Positions 20,703-32,060 of a DNA stretch of 64,000 nt are shown piece after piece. The stretch comes from Diphasiastrum complanatum (taxonomy: Eukaryota; Streptophyta; Lycopodiopsida; Lycopodiales; Lycopodiaceae), in contig CM055108.1 in assembly GCA_029204225.1 (NCBI GenBank), forward strand, positions 49,052,996-49,116,995, in the 5' to 3' direction. Position numbers and translations under genes: made by a program. Below the pieces are notes generated by a model. It was not told the origin of the DNA. It made no database searches and was given only the letters and a program-made list of their open reading frames with translations. The number at the start of each line of letters is the position of its first letter. Positions within the stretch are counted from its first letter, which is position 1.

Positions 20703-22904
20703 TGAAGAAAGATCTTTCTTAACGTCCATGAAATACCCTAAGGTACATAGGACTGAAAAAAAATGGGTACATGTCAAGTATGCCCGGTGGGAGCATGAAA
20801 GCTCTACCACCTAAAAGAAACAAAAAACAAGATTACAATAAAACAATAAATAGTGATAGGCACAAGTAGAGTCAATCATCACATAGATGTCCCTCCATTT
20901 GTGAAAAGAATGATGTAAACTATGTTGTGGCCCCGCCACTGAGCGAACTGCGTCTCTCTGTCTCCGAGAGGATGGTCGGAGGCGTCTATGATGTCGTGAA
21001 GTTGTAAGCTGGGACCTGTGGGCTGACTGTATCTCTGGTCGCCGACACTATCTCTGCCGTCTATGTGTGGTGGCATCTAGAATCTCAGCCTCTCCATCAG
21101 AATCAATACTCTCTTGCCTCTGTCTCCGGCGGGATAGACACTCATGTATGCTCAGCTGTATCAAGGGGGGGGTGTCAGCATCTAATCTTGCCCTACGCAT
21201 GTCTGCCATCTCCCGGATCATCAACGCAACACATCTGGGGTCCACATATGATATCAAGGTAGAGAGCCCGATAAAACTCCGTCTTCACCTCAGACGAGCC
21301 CTGCCAAGTGCTCTAAAGATATTGCCTATACAGATGTCCTCGAATATACTGATGAGTACCACCTGGTAGATCCGAAATGTGAATGCTCAATGTGGAGAGG
21401 AGACGGCAGGCCTGGGAATACCACGACAACGAGTGTCCCTCAGAATGTAGGTGCTGGGAGGACAACAAAGTTGCTGCTGCATAGTGTGTGCCTCTACCCT
21501 GAAGATCCTCCAGGCGCTGTATGAATGTGACAATATGGAACAATGCCTCTATCTGAATAGGGGGGACGGCAAACTCCGCCAATATAATATGATGTGGTAT
21601 AGAGGACTTAGCCCGTATCATCCGATAGCATATGAATCTGAAGTCGTGAGATGCGCACCCAGTCGGTAGCCGTCAAGCCAATACTCCATGTCTCTGATGC
21701 GTATAGAGCTGAAGAAACTACCATAGTGTCAAAGAGTCGGCACTTATTGATCGCATCTCTAATGTGTGAGCTGAAACATAGTCTCTCCAAATCTACCAAC
21801 GATGCATAGCCCTTCCGTAACCGTGAAAATGCCGCATGTCGCATACTGAAAGTGGGACCAGAAAATACCACGCCTAGGTATGTGTAAGAGTCAACTACCT
21901 CAAGTGGACGCTCCTCCTATAGAAGCACCTGTCGCATCATGAAGGATCCGGAGGTGTTAAACACCATAACTTTGGTTTTGGCCACATTCACTGATAATCC
22001 CCACTGAGTACAAAAAGAGTGAAGTGCATCAAGATGCCGCTACAGACCTTCCCTCGTCCTCGAAAGCAAAACCACATCATCAGCATATAAAAGGATAGCG
22101 ATAACGAGGTCACCCAATGTGCATCCCTCACCTCCCTCTGTCTGTATAACCTGCTCAAGCTCATCTATATATAAACCAAAGAGTGTAGGTGAGAGAGGAC
22201 ATCCCTGCTTAACCCCAATGGTACTCTCTATCTCTGGTGATACAACTCCTAATACTCGGATCCAGCCAATAACTCTTCTGTACAATGCCACAACTGCCTG
22301 TATGATGTCCTCCTAGAAGCCCCGGTCCCGAAGTCTCTGTATAAGTAAATGCCGAGGCACAGAGTCAAAGGCCTTGCGGAAATCCACAAAGCAGCAATAT
22401 ACACGCTCTCTCCTGGCCTTAGCCTCCTCAATGATGGATCTCAAGGTGAAAATATGTTCTGATGTAGTATATCCTGGTCTGAAACCTGCCTGACCTATGG
22501 CATGCAGTGCTTTGGTATCCATCTCTATACTGATCTCTGACTGAAGAATAGAACCATAAACCTCGGCAAAGAGGTGGCCGATCATGATGGTACGATAGCT
22601 GTCGACTTTCATGGGATCACCACCTTTATGAATAGGATGAATAAGGTTTGTGGACCAAGGGGAAGGGAAACCGGATGTGATAGCGCGATTAAAGAGGAAA
22701 GAGAGAATGGGTGAGAGGATGTCAGCAACCTGCTTCAAGAGTTCAGCTTCGAGATTATCAATATCTTTGGCCTTATGCCGGTTTAAATGATCGATGGCCT
22801 CTTCAACTATGACTGGGGAGAATATATCAGAAGTACTTGTGTAAGGTTGTGTGGGAAGTGGGGGAGTGTTAGGTACAGTGTACAACGAGGTGGCGTAGGT
22901 TACC
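20703..22904 (-). pseudogene. LINE-3, 3' part (reverse transcriptase to 3' end)
   Basis: 3' hairpin at 20723-20752, where both arms changed together (GTCC/GGAC). Above it lie an Arg/Ser-rich C-terminus (SRRRQRQESIDSDGEAE, about 21.1 kb), a FDTMVVSSALYASETW region (21.7 kb) and reverse transcriptase with YADDVVLLS (about 22.08 kb), GVKQGCPLSPTLFGLY and CCFVDFRKAFDSVPRH (22.4 kb). The reading frame 22313-22885 is uninterrupted to the Ty3-A insertion point and continues in frame beyond it at 29178. Confidence 0.8.
20723..20752 (-). other. LINE 3'-end hairpin (LINE-3)
   Basis: On the minus strand GTCC...GGAC close the stem where other copies have GTCTT...AAGAC; the inner arm is TACCTTAGGGTA. TTAAGAAAG follows. 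Confidence 0.7.
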
Positions 22905-23262
22905 TGTTACGAGCTCGTAACCAGTGCCGAACCCTAGGGAACACAGATAGGTCAGATACCACAGTCAGGGTCGTGTCCAGTGTACATGACCAACAGGGCA
23001 AGACAGTGTGAGTAGTGTGCCCCAGCACGGTCCATAGCCATGGCGGGCCTAACACAGCCTAGGGACCCTGTCAGCAGGATAGGGCCCCCAGTTGGGTCCC
23101 GACGTGCAGTCGACCACGTCAGTGCCACGTGGCCGACACTTGGCAGTTGCATGCTACCAGTCCTCACACTGGGCTAGGAGGGGCTTACTCTATATCAGGG
23201 AGTAGGCAAGGTTGGGTGGATCAGTTAGTGTTTGCCCTACTGTGGTGTTAGGATCTATTACA
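22905..23262 (+). repeat. Ty3-A 5' LTR
   Basis: 358 bp, TGTTACGAGC...GATCTATTACA; nearly identical to the 3' LTR. The first 16 bp include the palindrome TTACGAGCTCGTAA. Confidence 0.97.
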
Positions 23263-23263
23263 C

Positions 23264-23275
23264 TGGTATCAGAGC
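23264..23275 (+). promoter_or_regulatory. Ty3-A primer-binding site (initiator tRNA-Met)
   Basis: TGGTATCAGAGC one base after the 5' LTR. Confidence 0.9.
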
Positions 23276-24064
23276 CATCTCCATCCTAGGGAGTTCAGGA
23301 CAGCAGTAGAGAAAGCTATCAGAAGATAGGAAAGATTTCTCAGATTCTCAGGAAAGAATTGAGGAGGAAAATCGCTGTAGGAACAGCTTTCAAATCCTTG
23401 AGATTCGCTGGGAATTTACAGTTGTTTGAGGCACAATCCCTTGTAGAGGCTCAGCGCTGAAAAATCAGGGATTTACCCTTGATTTTTATGTATCAATTGT
23501 GGATTTTTGAGCACATTTTAAATAGAAAACGTGGAGCAGGTCCAGCGCTACCAAATTGGGTGGAAACTTCGAATTTGGAGTGAAATTTTCTGGAATTTGG
23601 AGCGGATCTGAGACAGAATCTTGGGTGCAGGTCCAGCGCTGAAGGTGTTGCTAGAAAATCAGATTTTGAGAGAGATTTTGGGTCTCAAAGTAAGCAAAAC
23701 CAAGTAGCAACACTCCTGGTCAGGCAGCGAGGAAGGTCTTTGGCAGAAACCACAAGTTTGCAACTGTTTTTGGGTCCTAAAACGGGAATTTTGGAGCAAA
23801 AAGTATACACCTCAGACAGCGAGGGAAGGGGCCAAGACGATCAGAAGTTTGTTTCTTTTTCTTGGTACCTTGATCTCTGATTTTTCCGGACAGCAGATCT
23901 GAAAGCAGTGGAGGAAGAGCTGAAAGGGCTTTTCTTGATTCTCTCTGTGGAAGTACAGTTCTCAGAAAGAGCTAAGTTTTCTTTCCCTCCTTGTACAGTT
24001 GTAAATTAGTCTTTTAGACTTTTTTTCCTTCAGAAGTTAAGGTAGCTCTCTTTCAGTTCCGAAG
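23276..24064 (+). other. Ty3-A untranslated leader
   Basis: About 790 bp between primer-binding site and gag with no long frame. It contains several copies of a GGTCCAGCGCTG-like word (near 23450, 23538 and 23628) and is T-rich just before the gag start. Confidence 0.6.
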
Positions 24065-24775
24065 ATGACCACTCCTCAGGGACCTGATCAACCCCCGGAG
24101 AGAGGCTTCGACGAACTTGAAACAGAAGCCTTGGCTTACAGAAAAGGGAAGGAACCCATGGAAGTAGAAGAACAGGAACAGTTCGCCGAAGAACTCGACG
24201 AACTGGTTACCAAGGAGCAGTTCCTCCAATTGGTAACAGAAGTGGATGAACTGAAGTTGGCATTAGCCAATTTCAAGTCCAATGTGGACGACTCGTTCGT
24301 TGAACTCAAAAACTTGATTTTGAGTTCCGCGAAAGGAAGCCTTCCCTCCACTTCTCAGTTATCCCCTTCTCCACTTCCATCAGTTTCGGGTGAGACTTTA
24401 CGGTCTCACCCCAGTGTTTTTAAAGATTTAAAGCCTCCTACTTTTAATGGGGAAGAGAAGGATAGAAATGCAGATATTCTACAAACCTTCCTCAGCAAAT
24501 GGAAGAACATTCATGCTCTTAAACAGACCCCTGACCATTTGCAAGCAATTGAGGCCAGTCTTTCCTTAGGGCCTATGGCCTATAAGTGGTGGTTAAATCT
24601 CCAGGAGACTGGGCAGACTCCCCGGTCATGGAAAGCTTTTGAAGAAGCTTTCCTAAGAGAATTTCTACCAGAAAATGAACTGGATAGAGCCTGGGAAGCC
24701 TGGGAAAGAACAGTAATGGATAAATCCCTCATCCAATATATCTCGCAGTATCGAGAAGCAATTTTAAAGATATAA
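24065..24775 (+). pseudogene. Ty3-A gag, N-terminal part, ended by a nonsense codon
   Basis: Starts MTTPQGPDQPPER. An acidic region with coiled-coil character (EELDELVTKEQFLQLV) is followed by the retrotransposon gag domain (LGPMAYKWWLNLQETG, FEEAFLREFLPENE). The frame ends TAA at 24773-24775, where Ty3-C has AAA (Lys), so one base change separates it from the downstream frame. Gag forms the virus-like particle. The related frame resumes with NMDDY at 24776. Confidence 0.9.
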
Positions 24776-24778
24776 AAT

Positions 24779-27067
24779 ATGGATGACTATCAAAAAATCA
24801 GGGGATTTGTCCGTGGCCTCAAAGATGAATATAAAGTAGAGGTCCAGAGAAACTCGCCTACTACCCTTGAGCAAGCTCTCAGATATGCTCAAATCTATGA
24901 TGATTCAGTGGGTAGGAAGAGAGCGAGACAGCAACCACTTTCTGAGCAGCTTCCTCAGAAAGACTTTCAATTTAAAAAGAAATTTTTAAAAAGAAAGAAA
25001 GAAGATAAATTTAAAGGTGAAGCTCCTCAGAAACGCCCTTCACTCATACAGCCTTTAAAACCAGATGATTTTGAGAAAGCCAAACAAGAACGTTTGTGCT
25101 TTGTGTGTATGGGCAAGGGACACACAGTCAGACAGTGTCCCAAGGGGCCTTTCACTAAAAAAGATAAAAAACAAGTTCATCTTGTTCAGACTGTATGTTT
25201 CCCCAGTCACTCGGCAGCTTCCGAGATCAAAGTGTATCATGAAGATCATGAACACTGTTGCCAGCTGACCACTGCAATGCTAGCGAGACCCTTCAGCTTT
25301 GGGCCGCATGACCTAGTACGTATGCATGGGAAAGTTGGTAACCAGTCAGTAAGAGTCATGGTTGATGATGGGGCAACCCATAATTTCATCAACCACACCC
25401 TGGTTAAAAAGCTTAAACTACCAGAGGTACCTAGTCAGCATAGGTACATAGTTTCATTAGCTAAGGGTGAAGATAAAAAAATATGGGAAACTATGAAAAG
25501 TAAGTTAAATCTTGGTATTCAGGGGTACCAAAATGAAATAAACTTTCAGATAATGCACCTGGATCGAACAGACATTGTTCTCGGGAGAGACTGGCCCTAC
25601 AGTTTAGGACCTTCCCTCCACAGAAACTATCAGGAGAACAACCTCAGCTTTCAGCACAAAGGCCGAAAGATCCAGTTGCATGGGGAGCATGATGTTCCCA
25701 ATAGTTCTATGGTCTGCAGTTCAGACCTCTGTCAGCTAATCGGAGACAAAGACCATCAGGTATTCTTATGTGACTTTCAGTTTATTCCTGAAGTTTCTAT
25801 TTCCAGTTCTATTCAGCAGAAAATCAGTAAATTAGAAACTTTGTTGTCTAAATTTAAAGACGTTTTTCCTGTAGATTTACCAGATGGTTTACCACCTAGC
25901 AGAGAGGTAGATCATGTAATAAACCTAGTAACAGGTACAGCACCTGTTTCTAAACCTCCGTATCGGGTCAGCCGAACAGAGGATGAAGAAATAACTAGAC
26001 AGTTAACAGACTATCTTGGGAAAGGCCAAATTCAGACCAGTAGTTCACCATGGGCCTCACCAGTCCTATTGGTGAAAAAGAAGGAGGGGTCTATGCGTCT
26101 TTGCGTAGATTACAGAGCCCTCAATAAAGTCACAATTAAGAATAAATACCCTATGCCTCAGGCAGACGAGTTGTTTGATCAACTCGACGAGGCTAAGTTT
26201 TTCAGCAAAATAGACCTCAGATCGGGATATCATCAAGTCCGTATAAAATCGGAAGATGTCTCGAAAACAGCTTTTAGGACTCGTCACGGTCATTATGAGT
26301 TTAAGGTGATGCCATTTGGGCTCACAAATGCTCCAGCTACCTTTATGACCTTGATGAACAGTGTCCTCAGACCATACTTGGGTAAGTTTGTAGTCGTATT
26401 TTTAGATGACATCCTCGTCTACAGCAAAACGAGGAAGGAGCATCTAAAACACCTCAGAAAGGTGTTTCGACTGCTCAGAAAGCATAAGCTTTATGCTAAA
26501 CAATCCAAGTGTGAATTCTTCGTTGAAGAAGTAGCATATTTGGGTCACATTATCTCTTCAGATGGGATTAAGATGGACCCAAATAAGGTTAAAGCCATAC
26601 TCAGTTGGCTGAGACCTCAGAATATTTTGGAACTTCAAATCTTTCTTGGTCTGGCGGGATATTACAGACGATTTGTCAAGGAATATGCTCAGATAGCAGT
26701 CCCTATGACAAATCTTCTTAAGGGGAAGGGAAAGGAGTTCATTTGGGAGTCCGCACAACAGGAGAGATTTGATGCTCTCAAAACAGCCTTAGCTACAGCA
26801 CCAGTCTTAAAAGTCGTCGACCCCAATCAACCATTTGTGGTCGAAACAGATGCTAGCGACTTTGCAGTAGGCGCTGTGCTAACTCAGGGTGGACGACCAG
26901 TTGCGTTCGAGAGTAAAAAACTCGAGCCAGCTCAGACTAGGTACAGTGCCTATGAAAAGGAACTCTTTTCTATAGTCCATGCCCTTAAGACTTGGAGGCA
27001 TTATTTGTATGGTGCCAACTTTGAGGTCCTGACAGACCATGAGACAAAGCTCGTTGGGCAGAGTTGA
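24779..27067 (+). pseudogene. Ty3-A gag C-terminus, protease, reverse transcriptase, partial RNase H
   Basis: In order: end of the gag domain; CCHC knuckle [14 protein letters not shown] (about 25.1 kb); protease [13 protein letters not shown] with [13 protein letters not shown] (DDG instead of the usual DSG/DTG, also in Ty3-C). Then reverse transcriptase with [27 protein letters not shown] and the catalytic [11 protein letters not shown] (about 26.4 kb), then RNase H with [15 protein letters not shown]. The frame is lost at LTDHE near 27047, where a deletion of roughly 40 bp relative to Ty3-C removes the RYLCNQPEL segment and shifts the frame. Confidence 0.92.
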
Positions 27068-28803
27068 TGCAAGAGTTTGACATGTCTATCAGATATAGGC
27101 GTAGAAAATTCAATACAGTAGCAGATGCCCTTAGCAGAATGCCTATGATAAACGAGCTGAGTTTTACTCAGATTCGTAATGAGTTACTCGAGTCCTTGAG
27201 AGGGAAATGCCAGCATGATGCATTCTTCTCTATTATCTGGAACTCAGTCCAGAACAGACAGTTACAGACTCCAGAACCAGTTCCCGGGGCTGGTGCCAGT
27301 TCATCCAAGAATACGGCAGCTTCCGTTGAGGATGATGATGAGTCCGAGTATACGTCGTCAGATGACGTTGAGGATTCTGAGCCTGTATTACCCAAGCAAA
27401 CCCCTGTGGTTGAGGGTCAGTTGACTCAAGGATTCAAATGGAAACAGTATTCCATTCAGGATGAGTACTTTCTCTATAGAGATAGAGTATGTGTCCCCAA
27501 TTCAGAGGATTATAGGCAGCAGGTCCTATATGAATATCATGACAATCCTAGCGCGGGACACCCAGGCATACAGAAGACCTATGAGCTTCTTCGTAGGCAA
27601 TTTTTCTGGCCCAGTATGAAAAAGGACGTCCACCAGTATGTAACTAGTTGCCAGAAATGTCAAGTAAATAAAGCAGAGCGTTTAAAGGCAGGAGGGTTGT
27701 TGCATCCCTTAGAAATACCAGCTGGTAAATGGGAGAGTATCTCCATGGATTTTATAGTAGGCCTACCTAAAACCCAAAAGGGTAATGACGCTATATGGGT
27801 CACAGTTGACCGTCTGACCAAAATGGCTCGTTTTATTCCGACCAAAACAACCGTTAGAGCTCCAGAGTTAGCAAGGTTGTTTGTAGACGGGCTATTTAAA
27901 TTGTACGGTCTACCTTCCGGCATAGTCAGCGACCGGGACAGTAAGTTTACTGGAAATTTTTGCAGGGCAGTATTTCATCATCTCCATACTAAACTTAATA
28001 TGAGTACCACCGACCATCCACAGACGGACGGTCAAACAGAAAGGGTAAATCAAGTGCTGGAGGATATGCTTCGTGCATACGTCAGCAAGAGGCAGACTAA
28101 TTGGGAGGAGTATCTCTCGATATTAGAGTTTGCTTACAACAGTACCAAACATTCAGCTACGGGATACAGCCCATTTATGCTGATGTACGGTTTTCAGCCA
28201 CGCTCACCCACAGCTGTAGGGTTTAAACAAGAAAAAGTTGAAGCAGCCAGAAACTTTTTAGAAGACCTAAACCAGATGATAGAACATGCTAAGCGTAGTA
28301 TTAGACAATCCCAGGATCGAGCCAGGCATTATGCAGATCCACACAGACGGGATGTGCAGTTCTCCACTGGTGAGAAAGTCTACTTGAGAGTCCCAGTTGA
28401 CTCTAAAACCCTTAAATCAGGAGTGTGTGCTAAGTTGTCTCCAAGGTATTGTGGTCCCTTTACCATCAGTAGGAGACTAGGCGAGGTCACCTATGAACTA
28501 GAACTCCCACACAGCAGTAAGGTTTTTCCAGTCTTTCATGTAAGTCAGTTACGAAAAGCCTTAACCAGATCAGATAATCTGGTAGGGGACAGTGTTCTAG
28601 TTCTCCCATTGGATCCTCAACAACCTCCACATGAACCAGAGGAGATTCTTGATAGTAGAGAGACGCAGACTCGTCATACTCTATACCGAGAATATCTGGT
28701 TAAGTGGAATGATCAGCCTGTTGAGAATGCCACTTGGGAAAGAGGCAGCGTCCTTCGCAAGATTTTTCCAGACTTTGTCTTAGAGGACCAAGACGGTTCT
28801 TAA
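27064..28803 (+). CDS. Ty3-A integrase with chromodomain
   Basis: 579 open codons: end of RNase H ([15 protein letters not shown]), an acidic linker, then the HHCC zinc finger ([20 protein letters not shown] ... CQKCQ). The catalytic core follows with D in [12 protein letters not shown] in [11 protein letters not shown] and E in [13 protein letters not shown], then [10 protein letters not shown] and a C-terminal chromodomain ([16 protein letters not shown]). It joins element cDNA to the genome and, through the chromodomain, favours certain chromatin. Intact as a frame, but normally made as part of the gag-pol polyprotein, which is broken upstream. The annotated ATG is therefore only the first Met of the frame. 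Confidence 0.93.
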   Translation: MMQEFDMSIRYRRRKFNTVADALSRMPMINELSFTQIRNELLESLRGKCQHDAFFSIIWNSVQNRQLQTPEPVPGAGASSSKNTAASVEDDDESEYTSSDDVEDSEPVLPKQTPVVEGQLTQGFKWKQYSIQDEYFLYRDRVCVPNSEDYRQQVLYEYHDNPSAGHPGIQKTYELLRRQFFWPSMKKDVHQYVTSCQKCQVNKAERLKAGGLLHPLEIPAGKWESISMDFIVGLPKTQKGNDAIWVTVDRLTKMARFIPTKTTVRAPELARLFVDGLFKLYGLPSGIVSDRDSKFTGNFCRAVFHHLHTKLNMSTTDHPQTDGQTERVNQVLEDMLRAYVSKRQTNWEEYLSILEFAYNSTKHSATGYSPFMLMYGFQPRSPTAVGFKQEKVEAARNFLEDLNQMIEHAKRSIRQSQDRARHYADPHRRDVQFSTGEKVYLRVPVDSKTLKSGVCAKLSPRYCGPFTISRRLGEVTYELELPHSSKVFPVFHVSQLRKALTRSDNLVGDSVLVLPLDPQQPPHEPEEILDSRETQTRHTLYREYLVKWNDQPVENATWERGSVLRKIFPDFVLEDQDGS

Positions 28804-28814
28804 GGGGGAGGGAG
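28800..28814 (+). promoter_or_regulatory. Ty3-A polypurine tract
   Basis: TTAAGGGGGAGGGAG directly before the 3' LTR, the plus-strand primer site. Ty3-C has the same tract at 38505-38520. Confidence 0.85.
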
Positions 28815-29172
28815 TGTTACGAGCTCGTAACCAGTGCCGAACCCTAGGGAACACAGATAGGTCAGATACCACAGTCAGGGTCGTGTCCAGTGTACATGAC
28901 CAACAGGGCAAGACAGTGTGAGTAGTGTGCCCCAGCACGGTCCATAGCCATGGCGGGCCTAACACAGCCTAGGGACCCTGTCAGCAAGATAGGGCCCGCA
29001 GTTGGGTCCCGACGTGCAGTCGACCACGTCAGTGCCACGTGGCCGACACTTGGCAGTTGCATGCTACCAGTCCTCACACTGGGCTAGGAGGGGCTTACTC
29101 TATATCAGGGAGTAGGCAAGGTTGGGTGGATCAGTTAGTGTTTGCCCTACTGTGGTGTTAGGATCTATTACA
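28815..29172 (+). repeat. Ty3-A 3' LTR
   Basis: 358 bp; differs from the 5' LTR at two sites (near 28987 and 28998). Confidence 0.97.
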
Positions 29173-29980
29173 TTACCCATGTGCTAAGATCTGTGATCTG
29201 AGGTGGAGGGGCTCGTGGAAGGAATTTTTGCCAAAAAGATCGCGACGAGGAGCTAAAGAGAAGGTCCATCATCTTCTTCCCCTGGCTGATTTCGTAAGTG
29301 ATTTTCTATTTTCGGGTGGTTCTACGATATACACGGGATAAGTCCCTTTCCAGATGGGGAAGGTGTCAACATGCATAAATCAAGTTCAGATGAAGCTGGT
29401 TACATCCGTGGTCATACCAGGGGTTATGTGGTCGACTATATCGTAAGTGCTTGGGCCGGGGAGATGGAAAAGCCAGGGATGGAGTGGTATGCAAGGTCCA
29501 AACAAGAAAAAGAGACTTGTCCGTCAAAGTATCGGCGTAGGAGAAATGAGTCAGGAGGTCAGATAAGGCTTCCCTGTACATGGGAGTGTTCTGAGGGTTA
29601 TAGCGGTATACGGTCTTTTCGCTAGGAGTTAATGTACTAGTACATGGGGTGTGAAGAAAGCCAATAGAGAGAGCGAGGTATGAGTGGTCAGACAGGATGG
29701 TACGGTGGACTAGGAAAGATGAAATATAGGGGAGGAGAGATGGCAATCCCATGAAATAGTCAACAACACTACTCCCTCCGTTGTGTGGAAAACAAGTAAA
29801 GTCACCTGAATCAGGCCACTGCAGTAAGCCATTATAAATGGCCAATCCATGAGCCTCACCCAACTGAAGCATCTGCTCCCCATATGCAGTAACTAGTCTC
29901 TCTGCATCTGCTGATTGTCGCCAGAGGCCAAGACCATCCTAGTCTAAAGCATGTCTCCGCTGTGGATCATCCTCTCCCAT
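29173..29980 (-). pseudogene. LINE-3, 5' part (endonuclease and linker)
   Basis: The other half of LINE-3 beyond Ty3-A. Joining 29178 to 22904 restores DLSTWVTYATSLYTV, parallel to DLDIWTEYATKLYTI in LINE-8. The endonuclease C-terminal half is present: LAIYNGLLQWPDSGDFTC, GSSVVDYFMG and the catalytic-region LSDHSYLALSIG. A HALD-DGLG stretch near 29.94 kb marks where the frame is already broken. It ends at a TGATGA repeat near 29.98 kb, against LINE-4. Confidence 0.8.
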
Positions 29981-29984
29981 CATC

Positions 29985-31790
29985 ATCATCATCAAATACT
30001 AGGTCTCGTCCTCTCCTCCTGGAGAAGAAAGAAGTGATCTGAAGCTGAGAAACATGACTCTGCTGGGCTGTCTGACACAAGTCTTGTCGCAGTATACACA
30101 TCTCTCATATCATGAGTGCAGCGCATCGGGAGTCCTCATAGGCTAGGAGAGATTGTGGGGTGACAGGTGCGTCACGGAACAAACAATGGTATCTCCCTCT
30201 GATCTCGTAATATACCGGGCACCTAAAGATAAAGTGCTCCTCTGACTCCACCTCATCCAAGGAGCATAACTGACAAATCCGCTCCTCTCTCGAAATACCC
30301 TGGAATCTCCCAGTCTCAATAGCCAACTGATGTGATGATACGCGGAGCTGTCCCAATGTAAATCTGAAGCAGTGTGATAACCCTGAGTCCAAATAGTGTG
30401 GCAAAACTGGGAACCCTGCTATGTCAAGCTCAATAAAGTGAGTCCAGTAATAGTCGGGTTTAACCCCACGCTCCAAGTACGATCAAGATATGCCCGATAT
30501 AAGATGTGCCTGATATACTGATGAGTACCTGAGGGGAGCTTTGTAATGGAGATACCAAATGACTCAAGGAGGAAGTGGGAAGCCTGGGAGAAAAACGACA
30601 GTCGAGTAGCCCTGGTCATGAAGTGAGTGTGAGGAAACAAGTGTTGTCTGTGTATATCTCATATCTGCATCTGGCTGAGCCTGGACTCTCTGAATATATG
30701 CGATAAGCTGTAAAGCGGCATCTATCTGAATGAGTGGAACGGCAAACTCTGCAAGAAGGATCTTGTGTGGAACCGAGGGCTTCACCCGAATCATACGAGC
30801 TAACATGGTGGTCTGTAATCCTGAAATGCTGGCCTAGTGTGATGAAGAGAGACCAGTACACCATGTCTCTGCTGCATACATGGCAGTGGGGATAACAATG
30901 GTACAAAAAGTCCACACTTACTGCGAGCATCTCGGATGAGCTTCCTGCAGAACCGCTCAAGCTGAACCAGAGAGGAGTGCCCCTTCCCAAGTCGGGTGGT
31001 GGCAGCCTGTCCCATGCTGAAAATACGACCAGAAAAGAGTATCCCCAAATAAGTATAAGAGGAAACTACCTCTAAGGCCTGTCCATCTAGGGTGAGCTCC
31101 TGGCGCTGCATGAAAGCTCGAGAAGTGTTAAAGACCATAACCTTGGTCTTCGTAGTGTTCACCCCCAATCCCCATCTGGTACAAAATCCCTGTAAACAAT
31201 CCAGCTGCCTTTGTAATCCCTCTCTGGTCGGGGATACTAGTACCACATCATCCGCATAGAGGAGAATAGCAATCAGAATGGTGCCAAGTCTACATCCAAC
31301 CCCGCCACACTGAGAGATTACTCGCTCTGACTCATCAATGTACAATCCAAAGAGAACCGGTGAAAGAGAACATCCCTGTTTCACCCCAATCGTGCTCCAA
31401 ATGTGATCAGATAGGCCATTGTCATGTCGGAAACATCCCAAGACCGTCTCATAAAGAGCCATCACTACTAGAGTAATATCTGTGGAGAAACCAAGGTCAC
31501 GAAGTCTCTGAATGAGTAGGGAGCATGGTACAGAATCAAAGGCTTTCCTGAAGTCTACAAAACAACAGTAAACCCTCTCTTTCTTGTACTTAGCTTCCTC
31601 AATCAAAGCTCGGAGTGTGAAGATATGGTCAGTAGTAGAATAATGAGATCTGAAACCTGCCTGCCCCAATGCATGTAATCTTTTGTTTTCCGCCTCTCAA
31701 CTCACTGCAGACTGGAGTATGGTGCCATAGAGCTTCGTGAAAACATACCCAATCATGATGGTGCTGCAACATGGGTATGTGTGGGACATT
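29985..31790 (-). pseudogene. LINE-4: reverse transcriptase and C-terminus
   Basis: 5'-truncated at the HHDW/TIMIG region near 31.79 kb. Reverse transcriptase (30800-31669): GQAGFRSHYSTTDHIFTL, CCFVDFRKAFDSVPCS, GVKQGCSLSPVLFGLY, catalytic YADDVVLVS (about 31.24 kb) and YTYLGILFSG. Then, across frame breaks, QYIRHILYRAYLDRTW and the C-terminal CCHC cluster RICQLCSLDEVESEEHFIFRC (about 30.25 kb). Its 3' end lacks the hairpin and stops in TGATGATGA repeats joining LINE-3. Confidence 0.85.
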
Positions 31791-31854
31791 GTCTCCGATC
31801 TCCGTGGGCAAGTAAGTCATCATCATCACCATCACCATCATCATCATCATCAAA

Positions 31855-31857
<3 letters not shown>

Positions 31858-31903
<46 letters not shown>
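31858..31903 (+). repeat. (GA)n microsatellite, tail of LINE-5
   Basis: About 46 bp of GA between (CAT)n at 31818-31852 on one side and a CAAA/AACA-rich link to the LINE-5 hairpin on the other. Confidence 0.95.
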
Positions 31904-31906
<3 letters not shown>

Positions 31907-32060
31907 CAAACAAACAAAAGGAAAATATCTTTGAAGCACCAAAGGTGCATAAGATTGAAAAAGCACAATTCAACTATGTCTTGCCCTGTGGAAGCATAAA
32001 AACGTCAAGAGAGAAGCTGCAAAACTTAGCAATAACCCAGACACATCATAATTGTGACAA
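31858..32060 (-). mobile_element. LINE-5, short 3' fragment
   Basis: A strongly 5'-truncated LINE consisting of tail, hairpin (about 31926-31955; arms ATCTT/AAGAT and GCACC/GGTGC) and untranslated sequence with the CAAGACATAGTTGAATTGTG-like 3' region. It abuts the truncated 5' end of LINE-4, again head-to-tail. Confidence 0.6.

Larger units (their letters stand above)
22905..29172 (+). mobile_element. Ty3-A: young full-length Ty3 chromovirus
   Basis: A 6.27-kb element with 358-bp LTRs (TG...CA) that differ at only two positions by eye, a tRNA-Met primer-binding site, one gag-pol frame, a polypurine tract and a 5-bp target duplication TTACC (22900-22904 and 29173-29177). It sits in LINE-3 and is opposite to the host gene. 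One nonsense change (24773) and a deletion of roughly 40 bp in RNase H (about 27047) are its only obvious lesions. Ty3-C is a second, older copy of the same family. Confidence 0.97.

Noticed and set aside
22787-23011. Frames within the Ty3-A and Ty3-C LTRs (also 28862-29077 and 38223-38438)
   Set aside because: Same LTR sequence read repeatedly; LTRs of this group do not code.
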